From Bacteroidota bacterium (GTDB lineage Bacteria > Bacteroidota > Bacteroidia > JAHEXY01): a stretch of DNA of 64,000 nt. The DNA lies in NCBI GenBank assembly GCA_023251875.1, contig JAHEXY010000011.1, positions 1-64,000 of the forward strand. Reading direction: 5' to 3'. This document shows, piece by piece, positions 44,317 to 53,167 of the stretch. Every line of letters starts with the position of its first letter. The first letter of the stretch is position 1. Under the pieces are notes generated by a model. It did no database searches. It was not told the origin of the DNA and worked only from the letters and a program-made list of their open reading frames with translations. The translations under genes and the position numbers were made by a program.

Positions 44317-46110
44317 TTAAAAGCAATATTTTCCTTCTGTAATCATTTGCTGTGCAATTTCTCTTCGAAGCTGTTTGGCATTAATATGTTTTACTTTTGC
44401 TAATTTTCTTAAAGCAAATAGCAATAAATTGGATTGCATACCACTTGCAAAACTATTGATTGCATCTAAGCCCGATTTTTGTATTTTCATCATGGCTTCA
44501 TATAAAAATACTTTAGCAATGGCGATTTGTATTTTTAATTGATCTTCAGACATGTTTTTTACTTTATACAATTTCTCAACTCTTAAAATAACAGATTCAG
44601 CAACATAAATTTCCATTAAAATATCGGCTAAATTCATTACAATTTCTTGCTCATCAATTAAGTGTTTTTTCAATTTTTGTCCGGCAGTTGCGGTAAGCAA
44701 AAGGAAAAGGTGCTTTAAATTGGCAACACAATGTTTTTCATAAGCTAAAAATCCTGAGGGAGCAGGTACAAATAGTTGAGATAGTACTGCTCCGGGAACT
44801 TTACCAACTTCAGTTTTTAAATTAATTTGACTTTCGCCTTTTAATACCCGTCTTAGCAGCATGCCAATTGAAAGTAATCTATTAATTTCATTGGTGCCCT
44901 CATAAATTCTACTGATACGTGCATCTCTATAGCCTTTTTCTAATGGAAGGTCAGCCGAATAGCCCATACCTCCATGTATTTGTAAAGCTTCATCAACCAC
45001 ATAATCTAATGCTTCAGAACCAAATACTTTTAATAAAGCACATTCAATGGTATATTCTTCTACTGATTTTAATTTTGCTTCTGCTTCAGGTAAGCCACTT
45101 TTTTTCAATCTTTGGTATTCGTCATCTACACATTGTCCGGCCCTATAACTGGCTGTTTCGCATGCATAGGTAAGTATGGCCATTTGGGCTAATTTAAATT
45201 GAATGGCTCCAAATTCAGTAATTGATTTACCAAATTGTTTTCTTTCTTTGGCATACTGAACAGCTGTTGTAATAGCCATTTTTGCTCCGCCTACTACTGC
45301 TGCTGCTAACTTTATCCTTCCAATATTTAAAATATTAAGTGCTATTTTAAAACCGTCTTCGCGTTTTGAAAGCATGTTTTCAACCGGCACTTTGCAATTA
45401 TTAAAAAATAATTGAACGGTTGATGAACCTTTAATGCCTAATTTCTTTTCTTCTTTCCCAACTGTTATTCCTCCAAAATTTTTCTCAACAATAAATGCCG
45501 AAAGATTTTTGTCTTCTCCAATTTTGGCAAACACAATAAAAATATCTGCAAAGCCACCATTGGTAATCCACATTTTTTGGCCGGTAATCAAATAATGCTT
45601 GCCATCTTCGGTTAAAACAGCTTTTGTTTTTCCAGAATTGGCGTCTGAACCGGCATTGGGCTCTGTTAAACAATAACAAGTTTTTAGTTTCCCATTGGCT
45701 AAGCCAGGTAAGTATTTTAGTTTTTGTTCGTGTGTACCGTAATATACAATGGGTAATGTGCCTATACCTGTATGCGCTCCAAATGCAGTTCCAAATGAAA
45801 AGCCCTTTCCTGATTTTTCGGCTAATAACATGGATGTATTAAAGCTTAAGCCAAAGCCTCCATATTCTTCAGGTACGGAAGTGCCCAATAAACCTAAATC
45901 TCCCGCCTTCGCAACAATACTAGGCATAAGTGCCGGATTATTCATTGAATCTACTTCATCAAGTCTTGAATGAATTTCTTGCACAATAAATTCTTCTGCA
46001 GTAGCAGCAATCATTTTTTGTTCTTCATTCCATTCTTCGGGAATAAATATTGTTGAAGGATCAGCACTTTTAATTAAAAATTCAGCGCCTTTGATTATTT
46101 TATTGTCCAT
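44317..46110 (-). CDS. Long-form acyl-CoA dehydrogenase (VLCAD/ACAD9-like)
   Basis: The 597 aa flavoenzyme fits the long acyl-CoA dehydrogenases with an extra C-terminal helical domain of ~170 residues. Motifs: LGLLGTSVPEEYGGFGLSF, TCYCLTEPNAGSDANSGKT, ITGQKMWITNGGFADIFIVF, KLGIKGSSTVQLFFN, AVQYAKERKQFGKSI, ALQIHGGMGYSADLPLEKGY and catalytic IYEGTNEINRLL. It would act on long-chain fatty acids. Start moved to ATG 46110: upstream in-frame codons are low-complexity and homologues start near KGAEFLIK. It diverges from the secreted barrel-like gene. Confidence 0.9.
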   Translation of the reverse strand: MDNKIIKGAEFLIKSADPSTIFIPEEWNEEQKMIAATAEEFIVQEIHSRLDEVDSMNNPALMPSIVAKAGDLGLLGTSVPEEYGGFGLSFNTSMLLAEKSGKGFSFGTAFGAHTGIGTLPIVYYGTHEQKLKYLPGLANGKLKTCYCLTEPNAGSDANSGKTKAVLTEDGKHYLITGQKMWITNGGFADIFIVFAKIGEDKNLSAFIVEKNFGGITVGKEEKKLGIKGSSTVQLFFNNCKVPVENMLSKREDGFKIALNILNIGRIKLAAAVVGGAKMAITTAVQYAKERKQFGKSITEFGAIQFKLAQMAILTYACETASYRAGQCVDDEYQRLKKSGLPEAEAKLKSVEEYTIECALLKVFGSEALDYVVDEALQIHGGMGYSADLPLEKGYRDARISRIYEGTNEINRLLSIGMLLRRVLKGESQINLKTEVGKVPGAVLSQLFVPAPSGFLAYEKHCVANLKHLFLLLTATAGQKLKKHLIDEQEIVMNLADILMEIYVAESVILRVEKLYKVKNMSEDQLKIQIAIAKVFLYEAMMKIQKSGLDAINSFASGMQSNLLLFALRKLAKVKHINAKQLRREIAQQMITEGKYCF

Positions 46111-46243
46111 AGGTAGTACTTTTTGATTCAGGCAAGATAAGGATAATTTGGTTTCTAGTATAAGGCATTTTTGAAACTTGAAACGACATACGTGAAACTT
46201 TTTTTTGATTGTTTTTGATGAACTAATTAGTAATTTGCACAAT

Positions 46244-46921
46244 ATGAAGTTGAAATGCATTTCTATTTTTCTATTCATTTTCTATGCATCTATCTCGTTT
46301 GCTCAAGATGATGATAAGCAATCGAACATTGACTTATTAAAAAGTAGAAAACAAAATGTAATTAAAACCGGACTATTTTGTCCATTTTGGGGTAGTATTC
46401 CATTAACATCGGAGTACAGATTGGTTTACGAAACACCAACTTCAGCGCATACTTCAGTTCAAGTAGGGGCATCGTATTTAGCAAAGAATTTCTGGTTATG
46501 GCCCATTATTATGGATACCTTAAAGAAAACAAATGCTCAAGTATCTCAGTATACAATAAAAGGATTTAGAATACAGTTGGCCTTTAAATACTATCCTTTT
46601 AAAGACCAGGTTTCTCCTGATGGATTTTATTTTGCTCCCTTTCTTTCTTATTCCACAGCAAGTATGGGAACACAAGACAGTTATTTGCACCAAACCTATT
46701 TTAGAATGATTTATATAAACGAAAACTTGGTAATGGGCTACCAGTTCTTTTTAATGAACCAGGCTGCGGTTGATATTTATTTTGGTTTAGGAGTAAAACA
46801 AAACTCCTATCTCGAATACCAATATGGAAAACTAACTAAGCGCGATGATCCAGCAGACTTTGAAGTTATTAAAACATCTCTAAAAATTGTATTGGGAATG
46901 AATATTGGGTTTGGTTTTTGA
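46244..46921 (+). CDS. Secreted outer-membrane-barrel-like protein
   Basis: The 225 aa protein has a signal peptide (MKLKCISIFLFIFYASISFA, cut before QDDD). The rest alternates hydrophobic and polar residues with aromatic-ended strands (NVIKTGLFCPFWGSIPLTSE, AFKYYPFKDQVSPDGFYFAP, FLSYSTASMG, NLVMGYQFFL) and ends in an aromatic residue (GMNIGFGF), as in small 8-strand barrel proteins. No specific family is claimed. Start at 46244 restores a proper signal peptide. It converges on nuoN with only 7 bases between the stops. Confidence 0.6.
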   Translation: MKLKCISIFLFIFYASISFAQDDDKQSNIDLLKSRKQNVIKTGLFCPFWGSIPLTSEYRLVYETPTSAHTSVQVGASYLAKNFWLWPIIMDTLKKTNAQVSQYTIKGFRIQLAFKYYPFKDQVSPDGFYFAPFLSYSTASMGTQDSYLHQTYFRMIYINENLVMGYQFFLMNQAAVDIYFGLGVKQNSYLEYQYGKLTKRDDPADFEVIKTSLKIVLGMNIGFGF

Positions 46922-46928
46922 AATCCGT

Positions 46929-48305
46929 TTATAAATTACATCTTAAAATCAAATCCGGTAACAAGCCTAACACAAGAGAAAGAATAATACAAACAAAAAT
47001 AACCATTTTATACAAACTACTTACTTCAATGGTTTCTTGTTCTGCAGTAGGGCTAAACATATTTACAATTATTCTGAAATAATAGAAAATTCCCACACAA
47101 GAATTTAAAACTGCTATTACAACTATCCAATAAAAATGTTCTTTAATGACTGCAGAGAACAAATAAAATTTTGCAAAGAAACCTGCTAATGGCGGTATAC
47201 CGGCCAAAGAACATAACGCAATAGTTGCCATTACAGCTAAAAAAGGATTGTTTTTTGCCAGGCCTTTAAATGAATCAAGGCTGTGGGATTGTTTTGCTTG
47301 ATGCACTGTAATCAAAACTGCAAATGAAGCAATAGTTGCCAATGAATAAGCAGTCGCATAATATAAAATTGCTGTGGCTGATAAATTATTAAGTGCCAAT
47401 AAAGCCAACAACAAATAACCTGCATGCGCAATGCTTGAATAGGCAAGCATGCGTTTAAAAGTGGTTTGATAAAGAGCAGTAATATTGCCAATAGTCATGG
47501 TTAAAGCAGCCATTACCCAAATGGTAGTTCTCCAAGAATCTGCTAATGGAATAAAACAAGTATAAAATAATTTGAAGAAAGCTGCTATACCAGCAGTTTT
47601 TACAACCGTTGCCATAAAACCTGTAACAAGACTTGGCGAACCTTGGTAAACATCAGGAGCCCAAAAATGAAAGGGCGCTGCTGAAATTTTAAATGCCAAG
47701 CCAATCAACATTAAAATAACACCTACTAATAATAAAGTAGATGTATCAGCTGCATGATCTGTTACAAAAGTTTTAATTGTTCCTAAATCAAAAGATCCCG
47801 TTGCTCCATAAATAAGTGTTATCCCAAACAATAAAAATCCGGTGGCAAATGAACCCATTAAAAAATATTTCATAGCAGCTTCGTTAGAGGCTGTATTGCT
47901 TTTTTTGCTACCTGCTAAAATGTATAAGCTAATGGATAAAATTTCTATGCCAATAAATAACATAACTAAATTGGAATAAGAAACCATTAAATAAGCGCCA
48001 AACAAAGTAAAGAGTAGGAGAGAAGTAATTTCAGCAAGTGGTACTTCAACTTTTTCTGAAAAATCTGGAAGGAGGAATAAAATGAATATTGTACTAAATG
48101 TCATTATTGTAGTAAAGGCAATTGAATAATTATCGGCAACAACCATGTTGTAGGCATTATGGGCAAGATCCCATCCCATAAAATTAAAACCCAATACCAC
48201 AGCTAAGCCCACAATACCAAGATAAATAGGCAATTTCTTATCTGAAGAAAAACCAGAGAACAATGTTATTAAACCTAATACTGATAATAAAACTAAAACT
48301 GTCAT
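46929..48305 (-). CDS. nuoN: NADH-quinone oxidoreductase subunit N
   Basis: The 458 aa complex I membrane subunit has about 13-14 helices, one of three Mrp-antiporter-like proton channels. Landmarks: LFTLFGAYLMVSYSNLVMLF, IGIEILSISLYILAG (Glu of the E-K pair), AAMKYFLMGSFATGFLLFGI, GLAFKISAAPFHFWAPDVYQ (key Lys), and AYSSIAHAGYLLLALLAL. Last gene of the nuoHIJKLMN set. The spacer to nuoM (134 bases) is filled with AT-rich GAAAAATTGGAAGATTG-type repeats. Confidence 0.95.
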   Translation of the reverse strand: MTVLVLLSVLGLITLFSGFSSDKKLPIYLGIVGLAVVLGFNFMGWDLAHNAYNMVVADNYSIAFTTIMTFSTIFILFLLPDFSEKVEVPLAEITSLLLFTLFGAYLMVSYSNLVMLFIGIEILSISLYILAGSKKSNTASNEAAMKYFLMGSFATGFLLFGITLIYGATGSFDLGTIKTFVTDHAADTSTLLLVGVILMLIGLAFKISAAPFHFWAPDVYQGSPSLVTGFMATVVKTAGIAAFFKLFYTCFIPLADSWRTTIWVMAALTMTIGNITALYQTTFKRMLAYSSIAHAGYLLLALLALNNLSATAILYYATAYSLATIASFAVLITVHQAKQSHSLDSFKGLAKNNPFLAVMATIALCSLAGIPPLAGFFAKFYLFSAVIKEHFYWIVVIAVLNSCVGIFYYFRIIVNMFSPTAEQETIEVSSLYKMVIFVCIILSLVLGLLPDLILRCNL

Positions 48306-48439
48306 TTAATTAAAAATTGAAAAATTGGAAGATTGAAAAAATTATAAACAATTTATAATCTTCTAATTTTTTATTTATACCAAATTGAAAATTGTAAAAT
48401 GGAATATTCCAATCTTACAATTTGTAATTTTTCAATTAC
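48306..48439. repeat. AT-rich repeat in the nuoM/nuoN spacer
   Basis: Recurring and inverted copies of TTGAAAAATTGGAAGATTG, ATTGAAAATTGTAAAATGG and CAATCTTACAATTTGTAATT. The same kind of sequence occurs before fabD. It is the spacer between two cotranscribed genes. Confidence 0.7.
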
Positions 48440-49906
48440 TTATTTTATTCCAATTAATCCACTACTCCCTGCTATTGACATAATATTTTCAACAGCCGGT
48501 CTTGCAAAATGCATAAAAAACTCTGGATTCAATCCCATCCAAATTACCATTATTACAATGGGAACAAGAACTGCTTTTTCATTCATGGTTAAATCTGTTA
48601 CATCTTTTGTTAAGGCATTGTTTTCTCCCAACATTATTTTTTGATACGAACGCAACATGTATACGGCACCTAAAATTACAGTGAGTCCGCTTATTACACC
48701 CAAACAAGCATTGTATTGAAAAACCCCCATAAGCAATAAAAATTCTCCCCAAAAACCATTGGTTAGCGGAAGCGCAATAGTTCCAAACATGATAATAGAA
48801 AATAGTATAGCAAATTTTGGAGCTGAATTGATGATACCTCCTAAACTTGAAATGGTATTGGTTTGCGTGCGAGAAAAAATAATATCGGCAATAAAAAATA
48901 ATCCTACTGCATTTACTCCATGACTAAGCATTTGCATAATACTGCCTTCGATACTTTGTTGAGAAAAAGCAAAAATTCCCGCAGCAATTAAGCCAACGTG
49001 AGCAATTGACGAAAATGCAATTAAGCGTTTAAAATCTTTTTGTTGAATGGCAATGATGGATGCATATACAATTCCAATAACAGAAAGTATAATGGCTGTT
49101 TTTCCGTAATCTTGTAAACCTAATGGGAGAATTGGAAGCATCCATCGAATAATTCCGTAAATACCCATTTTAAGCATGATGCCGGCAAGTAGCATGGTTC
49201 CTGGTGTTGGAGCTTCAGTATACGTATCGGGTTGCCAGGTGTGAAATGGAAAAATGGGAAGCTTGATGGCAAAGGCAACAAAAAATGCCCAAAACAAACA
49301 ACCTTGTGTAGCGCGATCTAAATGTAAAGTAGAAAATGCTTGCCAAGTAAAAGAATGATCCCCGGGAGTTTGAAAGTAAAGGTATATTAATGCAATAAGC
49401 ATAAAGAAACTTCCAAAAATGGTATAGATAAAAAACTTAAAGGTTGCAGGAATACTTTTTTTACCTCCCCAAAATGCTGCAATAAAATAAATTGGGATTA
49501 AAGCCAATTCCCAGAAGATATAAAATAGCAATCCGTTAAGAGAAATAAATACGCCAATTAAGCCCACTTGCATAAGCATGATAAGTGCATAAAATGCCGA
49601 AGGATTTTTATACTCTCTATTTAATGCAGAAAGAATAATTAATGGAGTAAGAAATGTAGTTAGTAAAACCATCATTAAACTGATTCCATCTATACCCATA
49701 TAAAAATTAATACCTAGAGAAGGAATCCAAGGCTGGTCAATTGCAAATTGAATAGATGAATTGGGAATAAATTGAAATGCAGCAACAGCAGCAACAGCCA
49801 GTTCTGCAAGAGAAGCCATTAAGGCAAACTGCCCCGGCTTTTCTTTTACAAAAGGCAGAATGCAAGCTGAAAGTAATGGAATTAATAAAAGTAAAACTAT
49901 GATCAT
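48440..49906 (-). CDS. nuoM: NADH-quinone oxidoreductase subunit M
   Basis: The 488 aa proton-channel subunit of complex I. Diagnostic parts: MGIDGISLMMVLLTTFLTPL, LLFYIFWELALIPIYFIAAF (Glu of the channel), LPIFPFHTWQPDTYTEAPTP, LLAGIMLKMGIYGIIRWMLP (key Lys), and FSSIAHVGLIAAGIF. Length is normal. Cotranscribed between nuoL and nuoN. Confidence 0.96.
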   Translation of the reverse strand: MIIVLLLLIPLLSACILPFVKEKPGQFALMASLAELAVAAVAAFQFIPNSSIQFAIDQPWIPSLGINFYMGIDGISLMMVLLTTFLTPLIILSALNREYKNPSAFYALIMLMQVGLIGVFISLNGLLFYIFWELALIPIYFIAAFWGGKKSIPATFKFFIYTIFGSFFMLIALIYLYFQTPGDHSFTWQAFSTLHLDRATQGCLFWAFFVAFAIKLPIFPFHTWQPDTYTEAPTPGTMLLAGIMLKMGIYGIIRWMLPILPLGLQDYGKTAIILSVIGIVYASIIAIQQKDFKRLIAFSSIAHVGLIAAGIFAFSQQSIEGSIMQMLSHGVNAVGLFFIADIIFSRTQTNTISSLGGIINSAPKFAILFSIIMFGTIALPLTNGFWGEFLLLMGVFQYNACLGVISGLTVILGAVYMLRSYQKIMLGENNALTKDVTDLTMNEKAVLVPIVIMVIWMGLNPEFFMHFARPAVENIMSIAGSSGLIGIK

Positions 49907-49911
49907 TAAAA

Positions 49912-50000
49912 TGCAATTTGAAAATTTGAAAATGGTTTAATTTGAAAATAGAATGCTATTAGAAAAAAATTAATTAGCACATTTTCAAATTGCCACATTT
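49912..50000. repeat. Inverted AATTTGAAAATTTGAAAATG repeat in the nuoL/nuoM spacer
   Basis: Left arm ATTTGAAAATTTGAAAATGG; right arm CACATTTTCAAATTGCCACA with TTTTCAAATT. It occupies the whole 94-base spacer. Confidence 0.75.
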
Positions 50001-51893
50001 TCAAATTATAAAGTTTAAAACCAAAATCATTATTATTCCAAACACCATGGCAAATAAATAAAAACCAATATGCCCGGTTTGTAATTTTCTTAATGTATTG
50101 CTACTCCATCCAACAAAACTTCCTGTTCCGTTTACAATTTGATCAATACCGGATACCTCAATAAATTCGTATGTTTTTTCAGAAATCCAATCCAATGGTT
50201 TTTGAATGAGAAAGGCATACAATTCATCCACATAAAATTTATTGTAGGATAGTTTTTGTAAGAAAGACATATCTTCTTCTGCAAGATTTTCAGCTTCTTT
50301 TTTAGCAAATACATTATTGGTTAACCAGATCAAATAAATTACCACTACTAATGAAACTGCTGCTAAACCGTATTCCAATATTTCATTTCCTTCACTTGAA
50401 AATGGAAGCGTATAATTTCTAAAAACAGGCTCTAAAAAATGTTCTAAACCATGAATATTAAATAAAGATGCATTTATCCAACCTCCTACTACAGAAAGTA
50501 CAGCCAATATCATTAATGGAATAGTCATTATTTGAGGTGATTCATGCAAATGATCCATTTGTTCCTGAGTACCTCTGTATTCACCATAAAAAGTAAGAAA
50601 ATACAAGCGGAACATATAAAAAGGCGTTAAGAAAAATAGAATGCTGATAGGTAACCACAATAATGGAGAATAAGACAATGCAGCAACAAAAATTTCATCT
50701 TTAGAGAAAAATCCTGACAGCAATGGAAATCCAGAAATGGCTAAAGTGGCTATAAAGAAAGTAATGTTGGTAATGGGTAAATGCTTTCTTAATCCTCCCA
50801 TTTTAAAAATATCTTGTTCTCCACTCATGGCATGTATTACACTCCCTGCGCCTAAGAATAAAAGTGCTTTAAAAAAAGCATGCGTCATTACATGAAAAAC
50901 AGCTGCATTGTAATTTCCTAAGCCCAATGCAATAAACATGTAACCCAACTGACTCACGGTTGAATAAGCCAATACTTTTTTAATGTCTTTCTGCGTAAGC
51001 GCAATAAAAGAACCAAGTAATGCTGTGAAAACTCCAACTACTAAAATTACTTTAAGCGTAGTAGGTGCAAGTGTATACAATACATTTGAACGTGCAATCA
51101 TGTATATACCCGCAGTTACCATAGTGGCCGCATGTATCAATGCAGATACAGGAGTTGGACCAGCCATTGCATCAGGCAGCCAAGTAAACAAAGGTATTTG
51201 AGCACTTTTACCGCAAGCGCCAATGAATAATAAAAGTGTGATGCCTACAATTGCTGTATCGTTGGTGCTAAATGCTTTTGCTTTTTCAAATACTTCAGCA
51301 AAGCTTAAGCTTCCAAAATGAGAGAACATTAAAAACATACCGGCTAAGAAACCAAGATCACCAATACGGTTCATAATAAATGCTTTTTTAGCAGCGCTAT
51401 TGTATTCTTGGTTTTTATACCAAAATCCAATTAAGAGGTAAGAGCATAATCCAACGCCTTCCCAACCTACAAACATCATTACATAATTTGCTCCCAACAC
51501 TAACATAAGCATGGAGAACATAAATAAATTGAGATATGCAAAGAAACGATTGAAGCCATCATCGTCATGCATATAGCCAGCAGAGTAAATATGAATCAAT
51601 AAACCAACACCTGTTATGATGAGCATAAAAAGCATGGAAAGGTGATCGACCAAAAATTCAAAAGGAATAGTAAGAGAACCGGCTTTTAACCAAGTACAAT
51701 ATTGAATGGTATGAGAAGCGCTGCTTTCATGAAATGATTGAAGAAAAATTCCAGCTGCAATAGCAAATGAACCCGCAACGGATAAAACTCCAATTGCGGC
51801 AGCTAGGTTTTTTGAAATTTTATTATTCAATAGGCCGTTTAATAAAAAGCCTATGAGCGGTAATAAAGGAACTAAGAAAACTAAATTTGTCAT
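50001..51893 (-). CDS. nuoL: NADH-quinone oxidoreductase subunit L
   Basis: The 630 aa distal proton-channel subunit, with antiporter core and long C-terminal lateral helix. Landmarks: FLVDHLSMLFMLIITGVG, FVGWEGVGLCSYLLIGFWY (Glu), AKKAFIMNRIGDLGFLAGMF, WLPDAMAGPTPVSALIHAAT (TM7 region), KKVLAYSTVSQLGYMFIALG (broken-helix Lys), FYMFRLYFLTFYGEYRG. Length matches the family. In the ancestral order it follows nuoK; here a HepT/MntA pair is inserted between them. Confidence 0.96.
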   Translation of the reverse strand: MTNLVFLVPLLPLIGFLLNGLLNNKISKNLAAAIGVLSVAGSFAIAAGIFLQSFHESSASHTIQYCTWLKAGSLTIPFEFLVDHLSMLFMLIITGVGLLIHIYSAGYMHDDDGFNRFFAYLNLFMFSMLMLVLGANYVMMFVGWEGVGLCSYLLIGFWYKNQEYNSAAKKAFIMNRIGDLGFLAGMFLMFSHFGSLSFAEVFEKAKAFSTNDTAIVGITLLLFIGACGKSAQIPLFTWLPDAMAGPTPVSALIHAATMVTAGIYMIARSNVLYTLAPTTLKVILVVGVFTALLGSFIALTQKDIKKVLAYSTVSQLGYMFIALGLGNYNAAVFHVMTHAFFKALLFLGAGSVIHAMSGEQDIFKMGGLRKHLPITNITFFIATLAISGFPLLSGFFSKDEIFVAALSYSPLLWLPISILFFLTPFYMFRLYFLTFYGEYRGTQEQMDHLHESPQIMTIPLMILAVLSVVGGWINASLFNIHGLEHFLEPVFRNYTLPFSSEGNEILEYGLAAVSLVVVIYLIWLTNNVFAKKEAENLAEEDMSFLQKLSYNKFYVDELYAFLIQKPLDWISEKTYEFIEVSGIDQIVNGTGSFVGWSSNTLRKLQTGHIGFYLFAMVFGIIMILVLNFII

Positions 51894-51912
51894 TTAAATT
51901 TTTTGAGTTTCT

Positions 51913-51970
51913 CACCACAGAGTCACAGAGACGCAGAGAAATTTTCTCTGTGCCTTTGTGTCTCTGTGGT
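51913..51970. repeat. 58-bp palindrome (CACCACAGAG...CTCTGTGGTA), copy 1
   Basis: Inverted repeat with arms ACCACAGAGTCACAGAGACG and CTTTGTGTCTCTGTGGT around an AAATTTTCTC centre. It lies just downstream of HepT, before nuoL. A diverged second copy is at 52712, so the pair brackets the toxin-antitoxin genes. Confidence 0.9.
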
Positions 51971-51982
51971 AAATAATTTATT

Positions 51983-52024
51983 TTACCATTTTAACGTACT
52001 CAACAAATCAATATCTGTTGAATG
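51983..52024 (-). pseudogene. Duplicated 3' tail of nuoK (last 14 codons)
   Basis: These 42 bases encode HSTDIDLLSTLKW and a stop on the minus strand, matching the end of NuoK (HSTDIDLLSKLKW, 52778-52819) at 38 of 42 positions. The HepT stop codon (52025-52027) abuts it directly. With the palindromes that follow each tail, this forms a ~110-bp direct repeat around the inserted toxin-antitoxin pair. Confidence 0.9.
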
Positions 52025-52366
52025 TTATTCTTTTTGTAAAAGTTCTTCTACTTCTTTTTTTAGTTTTGGTAAATCGTTAATGATAATACTCCAAAGTAAT
52101 TCATAAGATATGCTATCATAAGAATGAACTACTTTATTTCTCAATCCAATTATTTGTCTTGTATTATTAAGTTTAAAATTTGGATCTGCCTTTAAAATTC
52201 TATTAACAGCTTCTCCAATTGTTGTAAACTCTCTTTCAACTGCACTTTTCAATATCTTTTTATTGTTAAAGAAATTGAAATTTTTTGTTTCTCCAACATA
52301 TTCTTGAATCGAATTAATTGATTCAAATATATGCGATAAGTATAATTTTATTTTATGCTGCGGCAT
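52025..52366 (-). CDS. hepT: HepT-type toxin (DUF86 RNase)
   Basis: The 113 aa HEPN-domain toxin. The catalytic RX4HXY motif is intact: RNKVVHSY at Arg76, His81, Tyr83. LSHIFESINSIQEYVGET and AVEREFTTIGEAVNRIL fit the HepT family, whose members cut RNA. The tyrosine is the usual site of AMP addition by the paired MntA antitoxin. It overlaps mntA by 14 bases, as expected for the pair. It sits inside the nuo operon between nuoK and nuoL, with a duplicated nuoK tail immediately after its stop. Confidence 0.93.
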   Translation of the reverse strand: MPQHKIKLYLSHIFESINSIQEYVGETKNFNFFNNKKILKSAVEREFTTIGEAVNRILKADPNFKLNNTRQIIGLRNKVVHSYDSISYELLWSIIINDLPKLKKEVEELLQKE

Positions 52367-52664
52367 ATAGCATTTGCTTTGTCGCTTCTACTTCTTCTAT
52401 AAAATATGGATTTCGCATTGCCTTTTCTTCAACTAAGTCAATTTTTCTTCCAAAAAGATTTTCTAAAGCATCCATAAAGTCAAAAAAATTGCCTGCGTAA
52501 TCTAACAACTCAAGTTTATTTTCATCAAAAGTAACCAGAAAATCAATATCACTATTTTCTTTAAAATCATTGGTTAATACAGAGCCGAATACCGAAAGTT
52601 TTTTAACCTTGTATTTTAAACAAAGTTGTTTTAATTCAGATAATTTGTTTTCTACAATATTCAT
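52353..52664 (-). CDS. mntA: MntA-type minimal nucleotidyltransferase antitoxin
   Basis: The 103 aa antitoxin. The nucleotidyltransferase motif GSX10DXD is complete: Gly27-Ser28 then Asp39 and Asp41 (VFGSVLTNDFKENSDIDFLV). MntA adds AMP to HepT and so neutralises it. Family length and order (antitoxin first, overlapping the toxin) are normal. Flanked on the upstream side by palindrome copy 2 and nuoK. No own promoter was seen, so it is probably read with nuo. Confidence 0.93.
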   Translation of the reverse strand: MNIVENKLSELKQLCLKYKVKKLSVFGSVLTNDFKENSDIDFLVTFDENKLELLDYAGNFFDFMDALENLFGRKIDLVEEKAMRNPYFIEEVEATKQMLYAAA

Positions 52665-52711
52665 ATTGCCCTTTCAATTTGCTCAACAATTTATTATTAA
52701 TATTATTTTTT

Positions 52712-52769
52712 CACCGCAGAGGCGCGGAGGCGCAAAGAATTTTTCTCTGCGACTCTGAGTCTTTGCGGT
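52712..52769. repeat. 58-bp palindrome (CACCGCAGAG...CTTTGCGGTA), copy 2
   Basis: Arms ACCGCAGAGGCGCGGAGGCG and CTCTGAGTCTTTGCGGT around TTTTTCTC. Diverged relative of the copy at 51913, located directly after the nuoK stop. Confidence 0.9.
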
Positions 52770-52777
52770 AAATATTT

Positions 52778-53095
52778 TTACCATTTTAATTTACTCAATA
52801 AATCAATATCAGTTGAATGATTATTTCTATAAATAACCATCAATATAGCGAGCCCAACTGCAACCTCTGCAGCTGCAACAATCATAATAAAAAACACAAA
52901 TACTTGCCCGGCTGCATCTCCATGAAAAACTGAAAATGCTGCCAATAATAAATTAACCGCATTGAGCATTAACTCAACCGACATTAAAATTATAATAGCA
53001 TTTCTGCGAAGCAATACTCCCGCTACTCCAATACAAAAAAGTATGGTGGAGAGAAAAATGTAATGCTCTATGGGAAGCATTTTTAAGTGTTCCAT
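52778..53095 (-). CDS. nuoK: NADH-quinone oxidoreductase subunit K
   Basis: The 105 aa three-helix complex I subunit with both conserved membrane glutamates: Glu41 in ILMSVELMLNAVN and Glu77 in AAAEVAVGLAILM. Full length with an intact C-terminus (STDIDLLSKLKW). The last 14 codons recur as a diverged copy at 51983 beyond the inserted HepT/MntA genes. Confidence 0.95.
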   Translation of the reverse strand: MEHLKMLPIEHYIFLSTILFCIGVAGVLLRRNAIIILMSVELMLNAVNLLLAAFSVFHGDAAGQVFVFFIMIVAAAEVAVGLAILMVIYRNNHSTDIDLLSKLKW

Positions 53096-53101
53096 TGTAA
53101 A

Positions 53102-53140
53102 TTAGTTGTTAGTTGTTAGTTGTTAGTTGTTAGTTGTTAG
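53102..53140. repeat. Tandem TTAGTTG heptamer repeat
   Basis: About 5.6 perfect copies of the 7-bp unit TTAGTTG in the nuoJ/nuoK spacer, just upstream of nuoK. A likely slippage-prone site. Confidence 0.92.
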
Positions 53141-53167
53141 AAAACAACATCAAACAGCAACCTGTAA

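Noticed and set aside
46111-46278. N-terminal extension of the long acyl-CoA dehydrogenase
   Set aside because: Extra 56 residues are low-complexity and precede the family start; no homology is visible.
51913-52769. Insertion-sequence origin of the HepT/MntA segment
   Set aside because: No transposase or terminal-repeat signature beyond palindromes; the direct repeat of the nuoK tail fits recombination better.
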